Shown in pieces: positions 1 through 10,431 of a DNA stretch of 42,900 nt; position 1 is the first letter of the stretch; every line of letters starts with the position of its first letter. The translations under genes were made by a program, and so were the position numbers. The notes beneath the pieces were generated by a model. It did not search any database and had not been told where the DNA came from. It was given only the letters and a program-made list of their open reading frames with translations. The stretch is from Ferrovibrio sp. (lineage in GTDB: Bacteria > Pseudomonadota > Alphaproteobacteria > Ferrovibrionales > Ferrovibrionaceae), in contig NZ_JAHBYG010000037.1 in assembly GCF_019636075.1 (NCBI RefSeq), positions 1 through 42,900 on the forward strand. The letters are read 5' to 3'.

Positions 1-1151
1 AACGCTTCCTCACCATCGGCCTGAAATATCGCGTGATCGGTGGCCTGCGGTTTTATGAGCGCCGCGAAATCCGCGATGCCATCGCCTATATCCGCGTGCT
101 GATGCAGCCAGACGACGACCTGGCCTTCGAGCGGATCGTGAACCTGCCCAAGCGCGGGCTGGGCGACACGACGATGCAGGTCATCCATCGCCTGGCGCGG
201 CAGGCCGGCGGCTCGCTGGTGGCCACGCTGATCAACCTGCTGGATACGGATGAGATCAAGCCCAAGCCGCGCGCCACCTTGAAGGCGCTGTTGGCGGATT
301 TCGCGCGCTGGCGCGGCTTGCTGGAAACTTTGCCACATACCGAAGTGGCGCAGATCATGCTGGAAGAATCCGGCTATACCGGCATGTGGCAAACCGACAA
401 ATCGCCTGAAGCCGCCGGGCGGCTGGAAAACCTGCGCGAATTGATCGGCGCGCTGGGCGAGTTCGAGAATTTTCAGGGCTTTCTGGATCACGTGGCCTTG
501 GTGATGGATACCGAGGCAACCGACGGCCAGCCGATGGTGAGCATCATGACTCTGCATGCCGCCAAGGGCCTGGAATTCGACTATGTATTCCTGCCCGGCT
601 GGGAGGAAGACCTGTTCCCCAGCCGCCGCTCGCTTGAAGGAAACGGAGTTTCCGGCCTGGAGGAAGAACGCCGCCTGGCCTATGTGGGCCTCACCCGCGC
701 CCGCATCCGTGCCCTTATCAGCTTTGCCGCCAACCGCCGCATCTTCAATCAATGGGCCAGCGCGATGCCCTCGCGCTTCATCGATGAATTGCCAGCCGCG
801 CATATCGAACAGCGCGCTCAGCCCGGGCTTTACGGCGGCGGTGCCAAGGCGCCGAGCTTCGGTGGTTTCGGCGGCCGGATGAGCGAACCGAAAACCGGTT
901 ATGGCGGCCATAGCTGGCAATTGGGCCGCGACGCAAGCCGGGGCGGCACGATCATCCAGGGCAAGGCGAAACGCATCGATGACGAGGCCGGGCCGTCGCG
1001 CGGACCGAGGCATTTCGAAATCGGCGAGCGGGTGTTCCACGAAAAATTCGGCTATGGCCGCATCCGCGCCGTGGATGGCGACAAATTGCTGGTGGCTTTC
1101 GAGAAAGCCGGTGAAAAAAAGGTGATCGACCGGTTCGTGCAATCGGCGTGA
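1..1151 (+). CDS. uvrD: UvrD/PcrA-type ATP-dependent DNA helicase, C-terminal part (5' end outside window)
   Basis: The frame is open from the first bases of the window: the codons before the GTG at 33 read RFLTIGLKYRV, the usual lead-in to the IGGLRFYERREI segment of superfamily 1A helicases. The gene therefore starts upstream and 33 is not a real start. Visible are domain 2B/2A sequence, motif V (TLHAAKGLEFD, followed by VFLPGWEEDLFPS) and motif VI (EEERRLAYVGLTRAR with its arginine finger). A C-terminal Tudor-like fold runs FEIGERVFHEKFGYGRI to the end; in UvrD/PcrA this part contacts RNA polymerase. The protein unwinds DNA 3'-5' in nucleotide-excision and mismatch repair. The N-terminal Walker A half is missing because of the window edge. 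It lies just upstream of prmA in the same direction (32-nt gap). UvrD cannot be separated from PcrA or another Rep-like paralogue without the N-terminus. Confidence 0.93.
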   Translation, partial: RFLTIGLKYRVIGGLRFYERREIRDAIAYIRVLMQPDDDLAFERIVNLPKRGLGDTTMQVIHRLARQAGGSLVATLINLLDTDEIKPKPRATLKALLADFARWRGLLETLPHTEVAQIMLEESGYTGMWQTDKSPEAAGRLENLRELIGALGEFENFQGFLDHVALVMDTEATDGQPMVSIMTLHAAKGLEFDYVFLPGWEEDLFPSRRSLEGNGVSGLEEERRLAYVGLTRARIRALISFAANRRIFNQWASAMPSRFIDELPAAHIEQRAQPGLYGGGAKAPSFGGFGGRMSEPKTGYGGHSWQLGRDASRGGTIIQGKAKRIDDEAGPSRGPRHFEIGERVFHEKFGYGRIRAVDGDKLLVAFEKAGEKKVIDRFVQSA

Positions 1152-1183
1152 CACCCAATCGGCGTGACAGGAGATTCTGTGTG

Positions 1184-2086
1184 ATGGCGGAATTCTGGTT
1201 CGTGGAAATCGAGATGGGTTTCCCGCAACTTGCGCCCTTCGAAGAACTGCTTGGCGAAACCGAGGACAGCGTTGCAGTCTCTTCCTACGAAGTGGCACCG
1301 ATGCCCAATCCGGATGACGCACATTGGCGCCTGCAGATCCTGTTCGATGCACCGCCCGACATGAAGGCCTGGAAACAGCGGCTGGCCGGCATCGCCAAGA
1401 GCATGGGGCTGAAGGATGCGCCGATCAGCGGCGGCCACCTGCCGGATCAGGATTGGGTGCGCCATACCAATATCGTGAATGCGCCGATCCATGCCGGCCG
1501 GTTCTATCTCTATGGTGCCCATGATGCCGGCTCCACGCCGCCGGGTGCCAAACCGCTGCTGCTGGATGCCGGCCTGGCTTTCGGTACCGGCCGGGCGCCT
1601 TCCACCTATGGCTGCCTGCAAGCCATCGATATGCTGGCAAAGCACAAGGCATTCCGTAGCACGCTGGATTTCGGCTGCGGCTCGGGCGTGTTGGCCATGG
1701 CGGCAGCGCGCTGCATGCCGGCCGATGCGCTGCTGCTGGCCGCCGATATCGATCCGGTAGCGGTGGAGGTGGCAAAAAACAATGCGCGGCTGAATGGCCT
1801 GGGCGCCCGCATCCAATGCCTGATCGCAAATCGGCCCGACGCTCCGCTTTTGCGGAAGGCCGGGCCGTTTGATCTTGTGCTGGCGAACATCCTGGCCGGT
1901 CCGTTACGCCGTATGGCCCGCGACCTTTCCCGCCGTGTCGCGCCCGGCGGGTATCTGGTTCTATCGGGCCTGCTGGCGCATGAAGACGCTGCCGTCTTCG
2001 CCGCCTATCGCAGCCAGGGTTTGCTGCTGCAGAAGCGCATCGCCCGCGAGGGCTGGCACACGCTGGTCCTGCAGCGCCGGCACTAA
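1184..2086 (+). CDS. prmA: Ribosomal protein L11 methyltransferase
   Basis: A SAM-dependent methyltransferase that trimethylates ribosomal protein L11, about 300 aa as usual. The N-terminal substrate-recognition part (MAEFWFVEIEM onward) is followed by the conserved AFGTGRAPSTYGCLQA segment, then motif I (LDFGCGSGVLAMAAA), the acidic AADIDPVAV motif and the catalytic-loop motif DLVLANILAGPL, which corresponds to the N-I-L-A signature of PrmA. The in-frame ATG at 1148 overlaps the helicase stop but lacks a ribosome site. ATG 1184 (or GTG 1181) is preceded by AGGAG at 1169-1173, so 1184 is preferred. It converges on the DUF1127 gene at 2096 with only 9 bp between stops, so no separate terminator is visible. 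The family call is secure; L11 as substrate is from family knowledge. Confidence 0.95.
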   Translation: MAEFWFVEIEMGFPQLAPFEELLGETEDSVAVSSYEVAPMPNPDDAHWRLQILFDAPPDMKAWKQRLAGIAKSMGLKDAPISGGHLPDQDWVRHTNIVNAPIHAGRFYLYGAHDAGSTPPGAKPLLLDAGLAFGTGRAPSTYGCLQAIDMLAKHKAFRSTLDFGCGSGVLAMAAARCMPADALLLAADIDPVAVEVAKNNARLNGLGARIQCLIANRPDAPLLRKAGPFDLVLANILAGPLRRMARDLSRRVAPGGYLVLSGLLAHEDAAVFAAYRSQGLLLQKRIAREGWHTLVLQRRH

Positions 2087-2095
2087 GCTGGCCGA

Positions 2096-2677
2096 TCAGG
2101 CGACGACGCGCTCGCCGACAGTTTCCTTGACCTGCTTGGCAACCACGGCGCCGGCATTCTCGTTGGCGGCCGGATCGGCCTTGGCAACAGCCGTAACCGG
2201 ATGCACCGGGCGATAAACCTGGCCATCAACAGCGGCCGGAATGTCGCCACGGCACAGGCCCATATCCTTCAGGTCGCGGTCGGGCATGCCGTAAAGCTCG
2301 GCCATCGCAGCCTGGCGCGGCGAACCATATTGCAGCCAGGCAAACAGCTTGCGCGCACCAGTGCCGATCAGATGGCTGATCTGGTAGATCACTTCCGCAA
2401 TCGCTTCGGCGCGCTGGAAGCGCACATCGGCCTCGATCTCGGCAAAGCTGAGCGGGCGCTCCCAAGGCTGTTCCTCAACCGCCGGCTTGGCAGCCAAGGC
2501 CTGCTTCAGGGCGGCAAAACCGGCCCTGGCCAGATCGGCAATCGCCTGGGCACGCAGGCGGCGCGCATAGGCCTCAATCTCGATGGTGCTGGGGTGGCGA
2601 TGATCTGCAAGCTGCTCAAGCAGCGAAGCGGTGGGGTTGGCGGGCTGGTTAGCCTGGGGGCGGGTCATCTGGTTCAT
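2096..2677 (-). CDS. DUF1127 domain protein with duplicated N-terminal helix (193 aa)
   Basis: The C-terminal part (about residues 121-150, RQAAMAELYGMPDRDLKDMG) is a DUF1127/YjiS-like domain; in alphaproteobacteria such proteins are small, stress-linked and in some cases RNA-binding. Start: the frame is open to 2830, but ATG 2677 has AGGAG at the right distance (2684-2688). The protein is much longer than the 45-70 aa usual for the family. A helix of pattern EIEA-x(3-4)-R-x2-RA-x-AIA occurs twice (residues 32-50 and 79-96). The tail VYRP...NENA is shared with the neighbour at 3093-3449, so the two genes are paralogues. A TTGAAA-N17-CAATAT promoter lies upstream. Its exact function is unknown. 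Confidence 0.8.
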   Translation of the reverse strand: MNQMTRPQANQPANPTASLLEQLADHRHPSTIEIEAYARRLRAQAIADLARAGFAALKQALAAKPAVEEQPWERPLSFAEIEADVRFQRAEAIAEVIYQISHLIGTGARKLFAWLQYGSPRQAAMAELYGMPDRDLKDMGLCRGDIPAAVDGQVYRPVHPVTAVAKADPAANENAGAVVAKQVKETVGERVVA

Positions 2678-2747
2678 GGCATACTCCTGGTCTGGCGCGA
2701 CACGGATGCCTGATCTCGTAACGATTCCTACCCAACACTTGAGACAT

Positions 2748-2776
2748 ATATTGCAGTGCAACATGAGGTTTTTCAA
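2748..2776 (-). promoter_or_regulatory. Predicted promoter of the 193-aa DUF1127 gene
   Basis: Reading the - strand, TTGAAA (2776-2771) is followed after 17 nt by CAATAT (2753-2748). The start codon is at 2677, giving a leader of roughly 60 nt. The bases around the -10 (TGCACTGCAATATATGTC) match the region upstream of the second DUF1127 gene (TGCAGTGCAATATCAGTC, 3491-3508) at 15 of 18 positions. The 230 bp around this site are markedly AT-rich. No other gene is seen between 2678 and 2896. This is pattern matching only. Confidence 0.45.
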
Positions 2777-2896
2777 GAGAGAAAATATGTGATTTTCGTG
2801 AAAAATTTTTTGTGCATGTGCGAAATGCACAATAGTTAAAATTTAATCGGCATCGCTTAAAATTATATCAAAAGTATTCGGAAAGAATTCGTTCCA

Positions 2897-2956
2897 ATAA
2901 AAATAAAAGCCGGGCCGGTACAGTTTCGGGAAAACCCGATCCGTACCTGACCCGGC
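2897..2956 (-). terminator. Nested-hairpin Rho-independent terminator of the 3093-3449 transcript
   Basis: The outer arms are GCCGGG(C)C(G)GGTAC at 2909-2921 against their near-complement at 2943-2956. Inside them is a second perfect stem, TCGGG-AAAA-CCCGA (2926-2939). On the - strand the outer stem is followed by CTTTTATTTTTATT (2910-2897). The orientation fits only - strand transcription, so it ends the RNA coming from the DUF1127 gene at 3093-3449. The preceding 3' UTR is about 135 nt long. Confidence 0.75.
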
Positions 2957-3092
2957 GTAGGGAGGAACTTAAACTTTACTGACGCTACTCTACTCGGTCA
3001 CTGCAATCAAACTCACTGTACTGTTACCAACTCTACTCTACGCTACTGAGACTTAAACTTACGCACTTTGCGAGACGGTACTGGTACGGAAA
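2957..3092 (-). ncRNA. Candidate 3'-UTR-derived small RNA with anti-Shine-Dalgarno motif (CcsR/cuckoo-like)
   Basis: No gene lies between the DUF1127 stop at 3093 and the terminator. The - strand here is a low-complexity run with repeated GTAGAGTAGAGT-type words and two copies of TAAGTTTAAG (near 2966-2977 and 3053-3063). It ends in GTTCCTCCCTA (2968-2958), directly against the terminator stem. CCTCCC is complementary to ribosome-binding sites. In Rhodobacter sphaeroides a DUF1127 gene is cotranscribed with CcsR RNAs that carry a CCUCCUCCC motif, and related cuckoo RNAs are widespread in alphaproteobacteria. The arrangement here matches in layout. That a stable sRNA is made is an inference. 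Confidence 0.45.
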
Positions 3093-3449
3093 TCAGGCAG
3101 CCTGACGCGGCACGAGGCGGACAACCTCGGCGCTCTTGACGGTGGCATTTTCGTTGGAAGCATCGGCCTGCACCACCTTGGCGGCGCGCGGGCGATACAC
3201 CTTGCCGGCTACGGCGGCATCAATTTCGGCGCGGTTCAGGCCGATATCGCGCAGCATGGCATCATCGAGACCACGCAGCTCGGCTACGGCACGCTGATGG
3301 TCGCGCCAAGCCTTGAGGCGGGCAAATACCGACTTAGCGAACTTGGCCACCGCCTCGGCACGCAAGCGGCGCGCCTGGGCTTCCACCTCAACGGCGCTCA
3401 GCGTAGCAGCCTGGGTAAAAGCATCGAACTGGGAACGGGCGGCAAACAT
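3093..3449 (-). CDS. DUF1127 domain protein (about 118 aa)
   Basis: The N-terminal helix VEVEAQARRLRAEAVAKFA is followed by the DUF1127 core (HQRAVAELRGLDDAMLRDIG, then LNRAEIDAAV) and an Ala/Val-rich tail with VYRP and NENA words shared with the gene at 2096-2677. Three in-frame ATGs (3461, 3455, 3449) lie close together. GGAG at 3459-3456 is six bases from the ATG at 3449, which therefore fits best; the true start may be 12 nt earlier. DUF1127 proteins are small basic proteins, and several are RNA-binding regulators in alphaproteobacteria. The long structured 3' UTR and terminator belong to this transcript. The upstream region resembles that of the paralogue, which suggests shared control. 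Confidence 0.8.
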   Translation of the reverse strand: MFAARSQFDAFTQAATLSAVEVEAQARRLRAEAVAKFAKSVFARLKAWRDHQRAVAELRGLDDAMLRDIGLNRAEIDAAVAGKVYRPRAAKVVQADASNENATVKSAEVVRLVPRQAA

Positions 3450-3490
3450 TTTCATCTCCATCTTCGACCGGGGTTGTTGTCGGTCACGGG

Positions 3491-3525
3491 ACTGATATTG
3501 CACTGCACCCATGAAACAACAATGG
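3491..3525 (-). promoter_or_regulatory. Predicted promoter of the 118-aa DUF1127 gene
   Basis: On the - strand a TTGTTG-like -35 lies 16 nt before CAATAT (3500-3495), about 45 nt upstream of the start codon. The flanking bases match the promoter of the paralogue at 2748-2776. Confidence is low because the -35 is poor. Confidence 0.35.
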
Positions 3526-3642
3526 CTTAGTTTAGAGTGCTGCAATGCAAAAAATGCATAGGTCGCGTTTTCCGCGCATATAATCCGCATAAGGATTGTT
3601 GTGATATCAAATTGATTGGATTGGCTTTTCAGCCCGGAAGGC

Positions 3643-7478
<3,836 letters not shown>

Positions 7479-7509
7479 CGCCTGGGCTCTGCCTGCATAG
7501 GGCTCTGGA

Positions 7510-8331
7510 TCAGAAAATGCGGCTGAGCCAGGAGCCTTCCTTGGCCTCGGGTTTCATGTTCTTGCCGGTCAGCATGGCATATGTGTCCACATACCATTCG
7601 CTGCCGGGAAAATTATAGCCCAGCACGGCAGCAGCATTCTGCGCCTCATCCACCACGCCTAGCGCCAGATAGCATTCGGTGATGCGATGCAGGGCTTCCG
7701 GCACATGGGTGGTGGTCTGGAATTTCTCGATCACGGTCTTGAAGCGGTTGATCGCCGCGATGTACTGGCCCTGGCGCAAATAATAGCGGCCGATATTCAT
7801 TTCCTTGCCCGCAAGATGATCGCGGGTGAGATCGATCTTCAGCCGTGCATCGCGCGCATATTCAGAGGTGGGGAAACGCTGCACCACCTGATTCAGCGCT
7901 TCCAATGCGCGTTCGGTGGTCTGTTGGTCGCGCGCCACGTCGGCAATCTGCTCGTAATAACTGATTGCCTTCAGATAATAGGCATAGGGCGCATCCTTGT
8001 GGCCGGGATGCAGCTGGATGAAGCGGTCGGCGGCCGAAATCGCTTCGTCATAGGCATTGTTCTGATAGAAGGCATAAGCGGCCATCAACTGGGCCTTGGT
8101 GGCCCAGGTGGAATAGGGATGCTGGCGCTCAACTTCGTCGAAGGCCTCGGCAGCCTTGCTCCATTGCCCCGTGCCGGCCAGATCGGCAGCCCGATTGTAA
8201 AGCCGGTCCACCGGCTCCTCCACATAGGGCTTTTCATCGGCGGAACAGCCAGCCAAAACCAGCGCAAGCAGGCAGCCTGCGGCCAGGTGTCGCCAGTTCT
8301 CGGGAATCGAACGCAGTATCGGCTTCAGCAT
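7510..8331 (-). CDS. bamD: Outer membrane protein assembly factor BamD (lipoprotein)
   Basis: A component of the BAM complex that inserts beta-barrel proteins into the outer membrane. The N-terminus is a lipoprotein signal (hydrophobic LLALVLAGC, with Cys29 as lipidation site), followed by TPR-type repeats, e.g. YNRAADLAGTGQWSKAAEAF and the following VERQHPYSTWATKAQLM. This matches the BamD/ComL (YfiO) family at 273 aa. An earlier in-frame start at 8367 is possible, but only the start at 8331 puts the signal peptide at the N-terminus. It is followed by recN after 31 bp. The upstream region to 8725 has no gene. Confidence 0.94.
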   Translation of the reverse strand: MLKPILRSIPENWRHLAAGCLLALVLAGCSADEKPYVEEPVDRLYNRAADLAGTGQWSKAAEAFDEVERQHPYSTWATKAQLMAAYAFYQNNAYDEAISAADRFIQLHPGHKDAPYAYYLKAISYYEQIADVARDQQTTERALEALNQVVQRFPTSEYARDARLKIDLTRDHLAGKEMNIGRYYLRQGQYIAAINRFKTVIEKFQTTTHVPEALHRITECYLALGVVDEAQNAAAVLGYNFPGSEWYVDTYAMLTGKNMKPEAKEGSWLSRIF

Positions 8332-8725
8332 CGCGCAATCTGTGTCATGCCGCCCCCTTAAAATCAAGCTGGGCCCACAACTTGCGCCAAAAGACCGCCA
8401 CGTGGAACGAGCAGATAGAACAACCGGTAAGTGAGACGATTATTTTCCGCCTGAGCCCGAAAAATCCTGATAGTACAGCTTACTAGATAATTATGACAAA
8501 TTTTGACACAATTAGTAGCTGCACGTCATATACTTACGAACGATTTTCCAGGGTGTGGAATTGGCCTACAACTTGATTCGTCCAGTGGTTGGCTAAAAAA
8601 ATGATCGGGGCCAAAGCTGGGTAGTCTGGGTTTCGCTGGCGATGCTCCGCGATACGGCCGGGCGGCAGACCGGGCAGGTGGCAAAAAATGCCAGATGCCC
8701 GAGGAGATTCATGAGGATACTTTAA
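8332..8725. promoter_or_regulatory. Divergent intergenic region between bamD (-) and the XRE regulator (+)
   Basis: This holds 394 bp with no convincing gene; a - strand frame through 8534-9157 is an antisense shadow of the XRE gene. The centre (8455-8545) is AT-rich, with a + strand TTGACA at 8503-8508 and TCATAT 17 nt later at 8526-8531, a plausible promoter for the regulator. Just before the XRE start is GAGGAG (8701-8706) and a four-codon frame ATG AGG ATA CTT TAA (8711-8725) that abuts the ATG. No clear bamD promoter was found. Confidence 0.4.
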
Positions 8726-9130
8726 ATGGGCAAGATCGCCACACGGGTAGACGAATATGTTGGTGAACGCATCCGCGCTCGCCGCACCGAGTTGGGCCTG
8801 ACCCAGGAAGAGCTGGCGAACGCACTCAAGATTTCCTACCAGCAGGTGCAAAAATACGAAACCGGGGCCAATCGCGTCAGCGCCGGCCGCCTGTTTGAAA
8901 TCGCGCAGCGCTTGCAAGTCGAGATGGCCTATTTCTTCGAAGGCCTCGAGCAAAAGCTCGAAAGCCGCCCGATGGAACATGGCGGCAAGAACCGCTCCAC
9001 CATCGAATTGGTGCGCAATTTCTCCGAGATCGAGGATAACAGCATCCGCTCTGCGGTGGCCGGCCTGATCAAGAGCATCGCGCAGCGCAATAAGGATGAG
9101 GAAGACATCATCCCCCTGATCAATCGCTGA
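8726..9130 (+). CDS. XRE-family helix-turn-helix transcriptional regulator
   Basis: 134 aa. The N-terminal Cro/CI-type HTH lies at about residues 12-66 (IRARRTELGLTQEELANALK followed by ISYQQVQKYETGANRVSAGR). A C-terminal helical tail follows (RSTIELVRNFSEIEDNSIRS). This architecture is the short alphaproteobacterial XRE regulator type whose targets vary between species, so no target is assigned. ATG 8726 has AGGA at 8714-8717 as ribosome site. The gene is monocistronic: it is flanked by divergent bamD and ends about 85 bp before the strong bidirectional terminator at 9214-9246. Confidence 0.9.
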   Translation: MGKIATRVDEYVGERIRARRTELGLTQEELANALKISYQQVQKYETGANRVSAGRLFEIAQRLQVEMAYFFEGLEQKLESRPMEHGGKNRSTIELVRNFSEIEDNSIRSAVAGLIKSIAQRNKDEEDIIPLINR

Positions 9131-9213
9131 ATGCAGGCGCGTTGAGCGAAGGCTCACGTGCCAGGCATTAGGCTGCTGATCGCCTCCCCTCGCCTGCCAG
9201 AATAGCAGAGACG

Positions 9214-9246
9214 AAAAAAAGCCGCCGGATAACCGGCGGCTTTTTT
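9214..9246. terminator. Bidirectional Rho-independent terminator between XRE regulator and lpxC
   Basis: A perfect stem GCCGCCGG (9221-9228), loop ATAA, CCGGCGGC (9233-9240), flanked by seven A on the left and TTTTTT on the right. It is therefore a canonical terminator on both strands. It ends the + strand XRE transcript and the - strand lpxC transcript (lpxC stop at 9296), so bamD-recN-ligA must be transcribed separately from the dcw/lpxC block. Confidence 0.93.
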
Positions 9247-9295
9247 GTTGGCATCACGATCCGGCTGCGCGCCGGGTGATTGGCCGTGGGAAGGA

Positions 9296-10282
9296 TTACA
9301 GCGCAGCTTCCGCAGCAGCACGCGGACGGGCGCCGAATTCCATGGTGCGGAAACCAGCAGCGGCATCGCGCGGCTTGCCATGGGTGGTCCAGGCAAAAGC
9401 CGACTTGTCGGCGAACAAGGCCTTCAGCAGGCGGTTGTTCAGCGCGTGGCCGGAACGGCAGCCCTCATAACGGCCGATGATCGGGCCGCCGGCGAGATAC
9501 AAATCGCCCAGCGCGTCCAGCGCCTTGTGGCGCACGAATTCGTCGTCATAACGCAGGCCATCGTCGTTCAGGATACGATCGGCACCCACCACCACGGCAT
9601 TTTCCAGCGAGCCGCCACGGGCCAGGCCCATGGAACGCATCTGCTCCAGTTCCTGCAGCAGGCCGAAAGTGCGGGCGCGGGCCAGATCGCTCTTGAAACG
9701 ACCGGCCTCGAGGCGGAACTCGGCCACCTGACGGCCGATCACCGCATTGGCGAATTCGATTTCGAAACCGAGCGAAAAACCTTCATCGGGCAGCAGGGCC
9801 GCACTAGCAGCGCCTTCGCGCACTTCCACCGGCTTCAGCACCTTCAAGTAACGGCGCGGCGCCACCTGGTCGATCAGATCGGCGCATTCGATCAGGAACA
9901 CGAAGGGGGCGGACGAGCCATCCATCACCGGCACTTCCGGGCCGTCGATATCCACCAGCACGTTATCCACACCCAAGCCGGCGAAAGCCGCCATCAAATG
10001 CTCGATGGTGCCCACGCTCACGCCCTCGCCCGCACTCACAGAGGTGCAGAGGCGCAGGTCGGAAACCTGGTCGAAACGGGCCCGCACCAGCGGCTGGCCG
10101 GGCAGATCGATACGGCGGAACACGATACCGGTATCAGGCGCGGCCGGATTGAGCGTCATGCTCACGGCAGCGCCGGAATGCAAACCAATGCCAGAGCATT
10201 TGATGCGGTTCTTGAGTGTCTTCTGCGCGGTCTTTCCGGACGTGAGCACTCGGAAGCCTCCTGGCCTTGTACTTGGCGCCAT
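9296..10282 (-). CDS. lpxC: UDP-3-O-acyl-N-acetylglucosamine deacetylase
   Basis: Zinc-dependent deacetylase, the committed step of lipid A synthesis in the cytoplasm. The core begins KTLKNRIKCSGIGLHSG. The zinc and active-site region is GTIEHLMAAFAGLGVDN, then IDGPEVPVMDGSSAPFV, then HKALDALGDLYLAGGPIIG with the second His and Asp ligands, and RSGHALNNRLLKAL with the catalytic His. Starts at 10315 (ATG) and 10375 (TTG) are also open. The ATG at 10282 follows a G-rich stretch and leaves the inverted repeat at 10320-10348 in the leader, but 10315 is nearly as likely. The gene lies immediately downstream of ftsZ, the usual end of the alphaproteobacterial dcw block, and the strong terminator follows it. 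Confidence 0.96.
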   Translation of the reverse strand: MAPSTRPGGFRVLTSGKTAQKTLKNRIKCSGIGLHSGAAVSMTLNPAAPDTGIVFRRIDLPGQPLVRARFDQVSDLRLCTSVSAGEGVSVGTIEHLMAAFAGLGVDNVLVDIDGPEVPVMDGSSAPFVFLIECADLIDQVAPRRYLKVLKPVEVREGAASAALLPDEGFSLGFEIEFANAVIGRQVAEFRLEAGRFKSDLARARTFGLLQELEQMRSMGLARGGSLENAVVVGADRILNDDGLRYDDEFVRHKALDALGDLYLAGGPIIGRYEGCRSGHALNNRLLKALFADKSAFAWTTHGKPRDAAAGFRTMEFGARPRAAAEAAL

Positions 10283-10319
10283 CCCCCCAAACGAATCGGA
10301 CCGGGCGCCAGACATGATT

Positions 10320-10348
10320 ACGGGGATGGTTGTAGCAACCATCCCCGT
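10320..10348. promoter_or_regulatory. Perfect 13-bp inverted repeat between ftsZ and lpxC
   Basis: ACGGGGATGGTTG (10320-10332), a 3-nt loop, then its exact complement (10336-10348). In the lpxC mRNA it would form a very stable hairpin ending 4-37 nt before the possible start codons. No T-run follows on the - strand, so it is not a classical terminator. It could be a partial terminator or mRNA-processing stem between ftsZ and lpxC, or a protein-binding palindrome. Confidence 0.6.
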
Positions 10349-10431
10349 CAGCAACAAATCACTCTGTGTTTCCAATTGTTACGCCAAACCCTCGCGTAAG
10401 GCTTTGGCGCAGCAGCGTTTTTTACGACACC

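Noticed and set aside
2960..3070. Possible CRISPR-like or tandem repeat array in the DUF1127 3' UTR
   Set aside because: The repeated words (CTACTCTAC, ACTTAAACTT) are short, degenerate and without regular spacers. They fit a low-complexity RNA better.
8534..9157. - strand frame of 207 codons over the XRE regulator
   Set aside because: The + strand product is a clear HTH protein with a ribosome site; the - strand frame has no such support.
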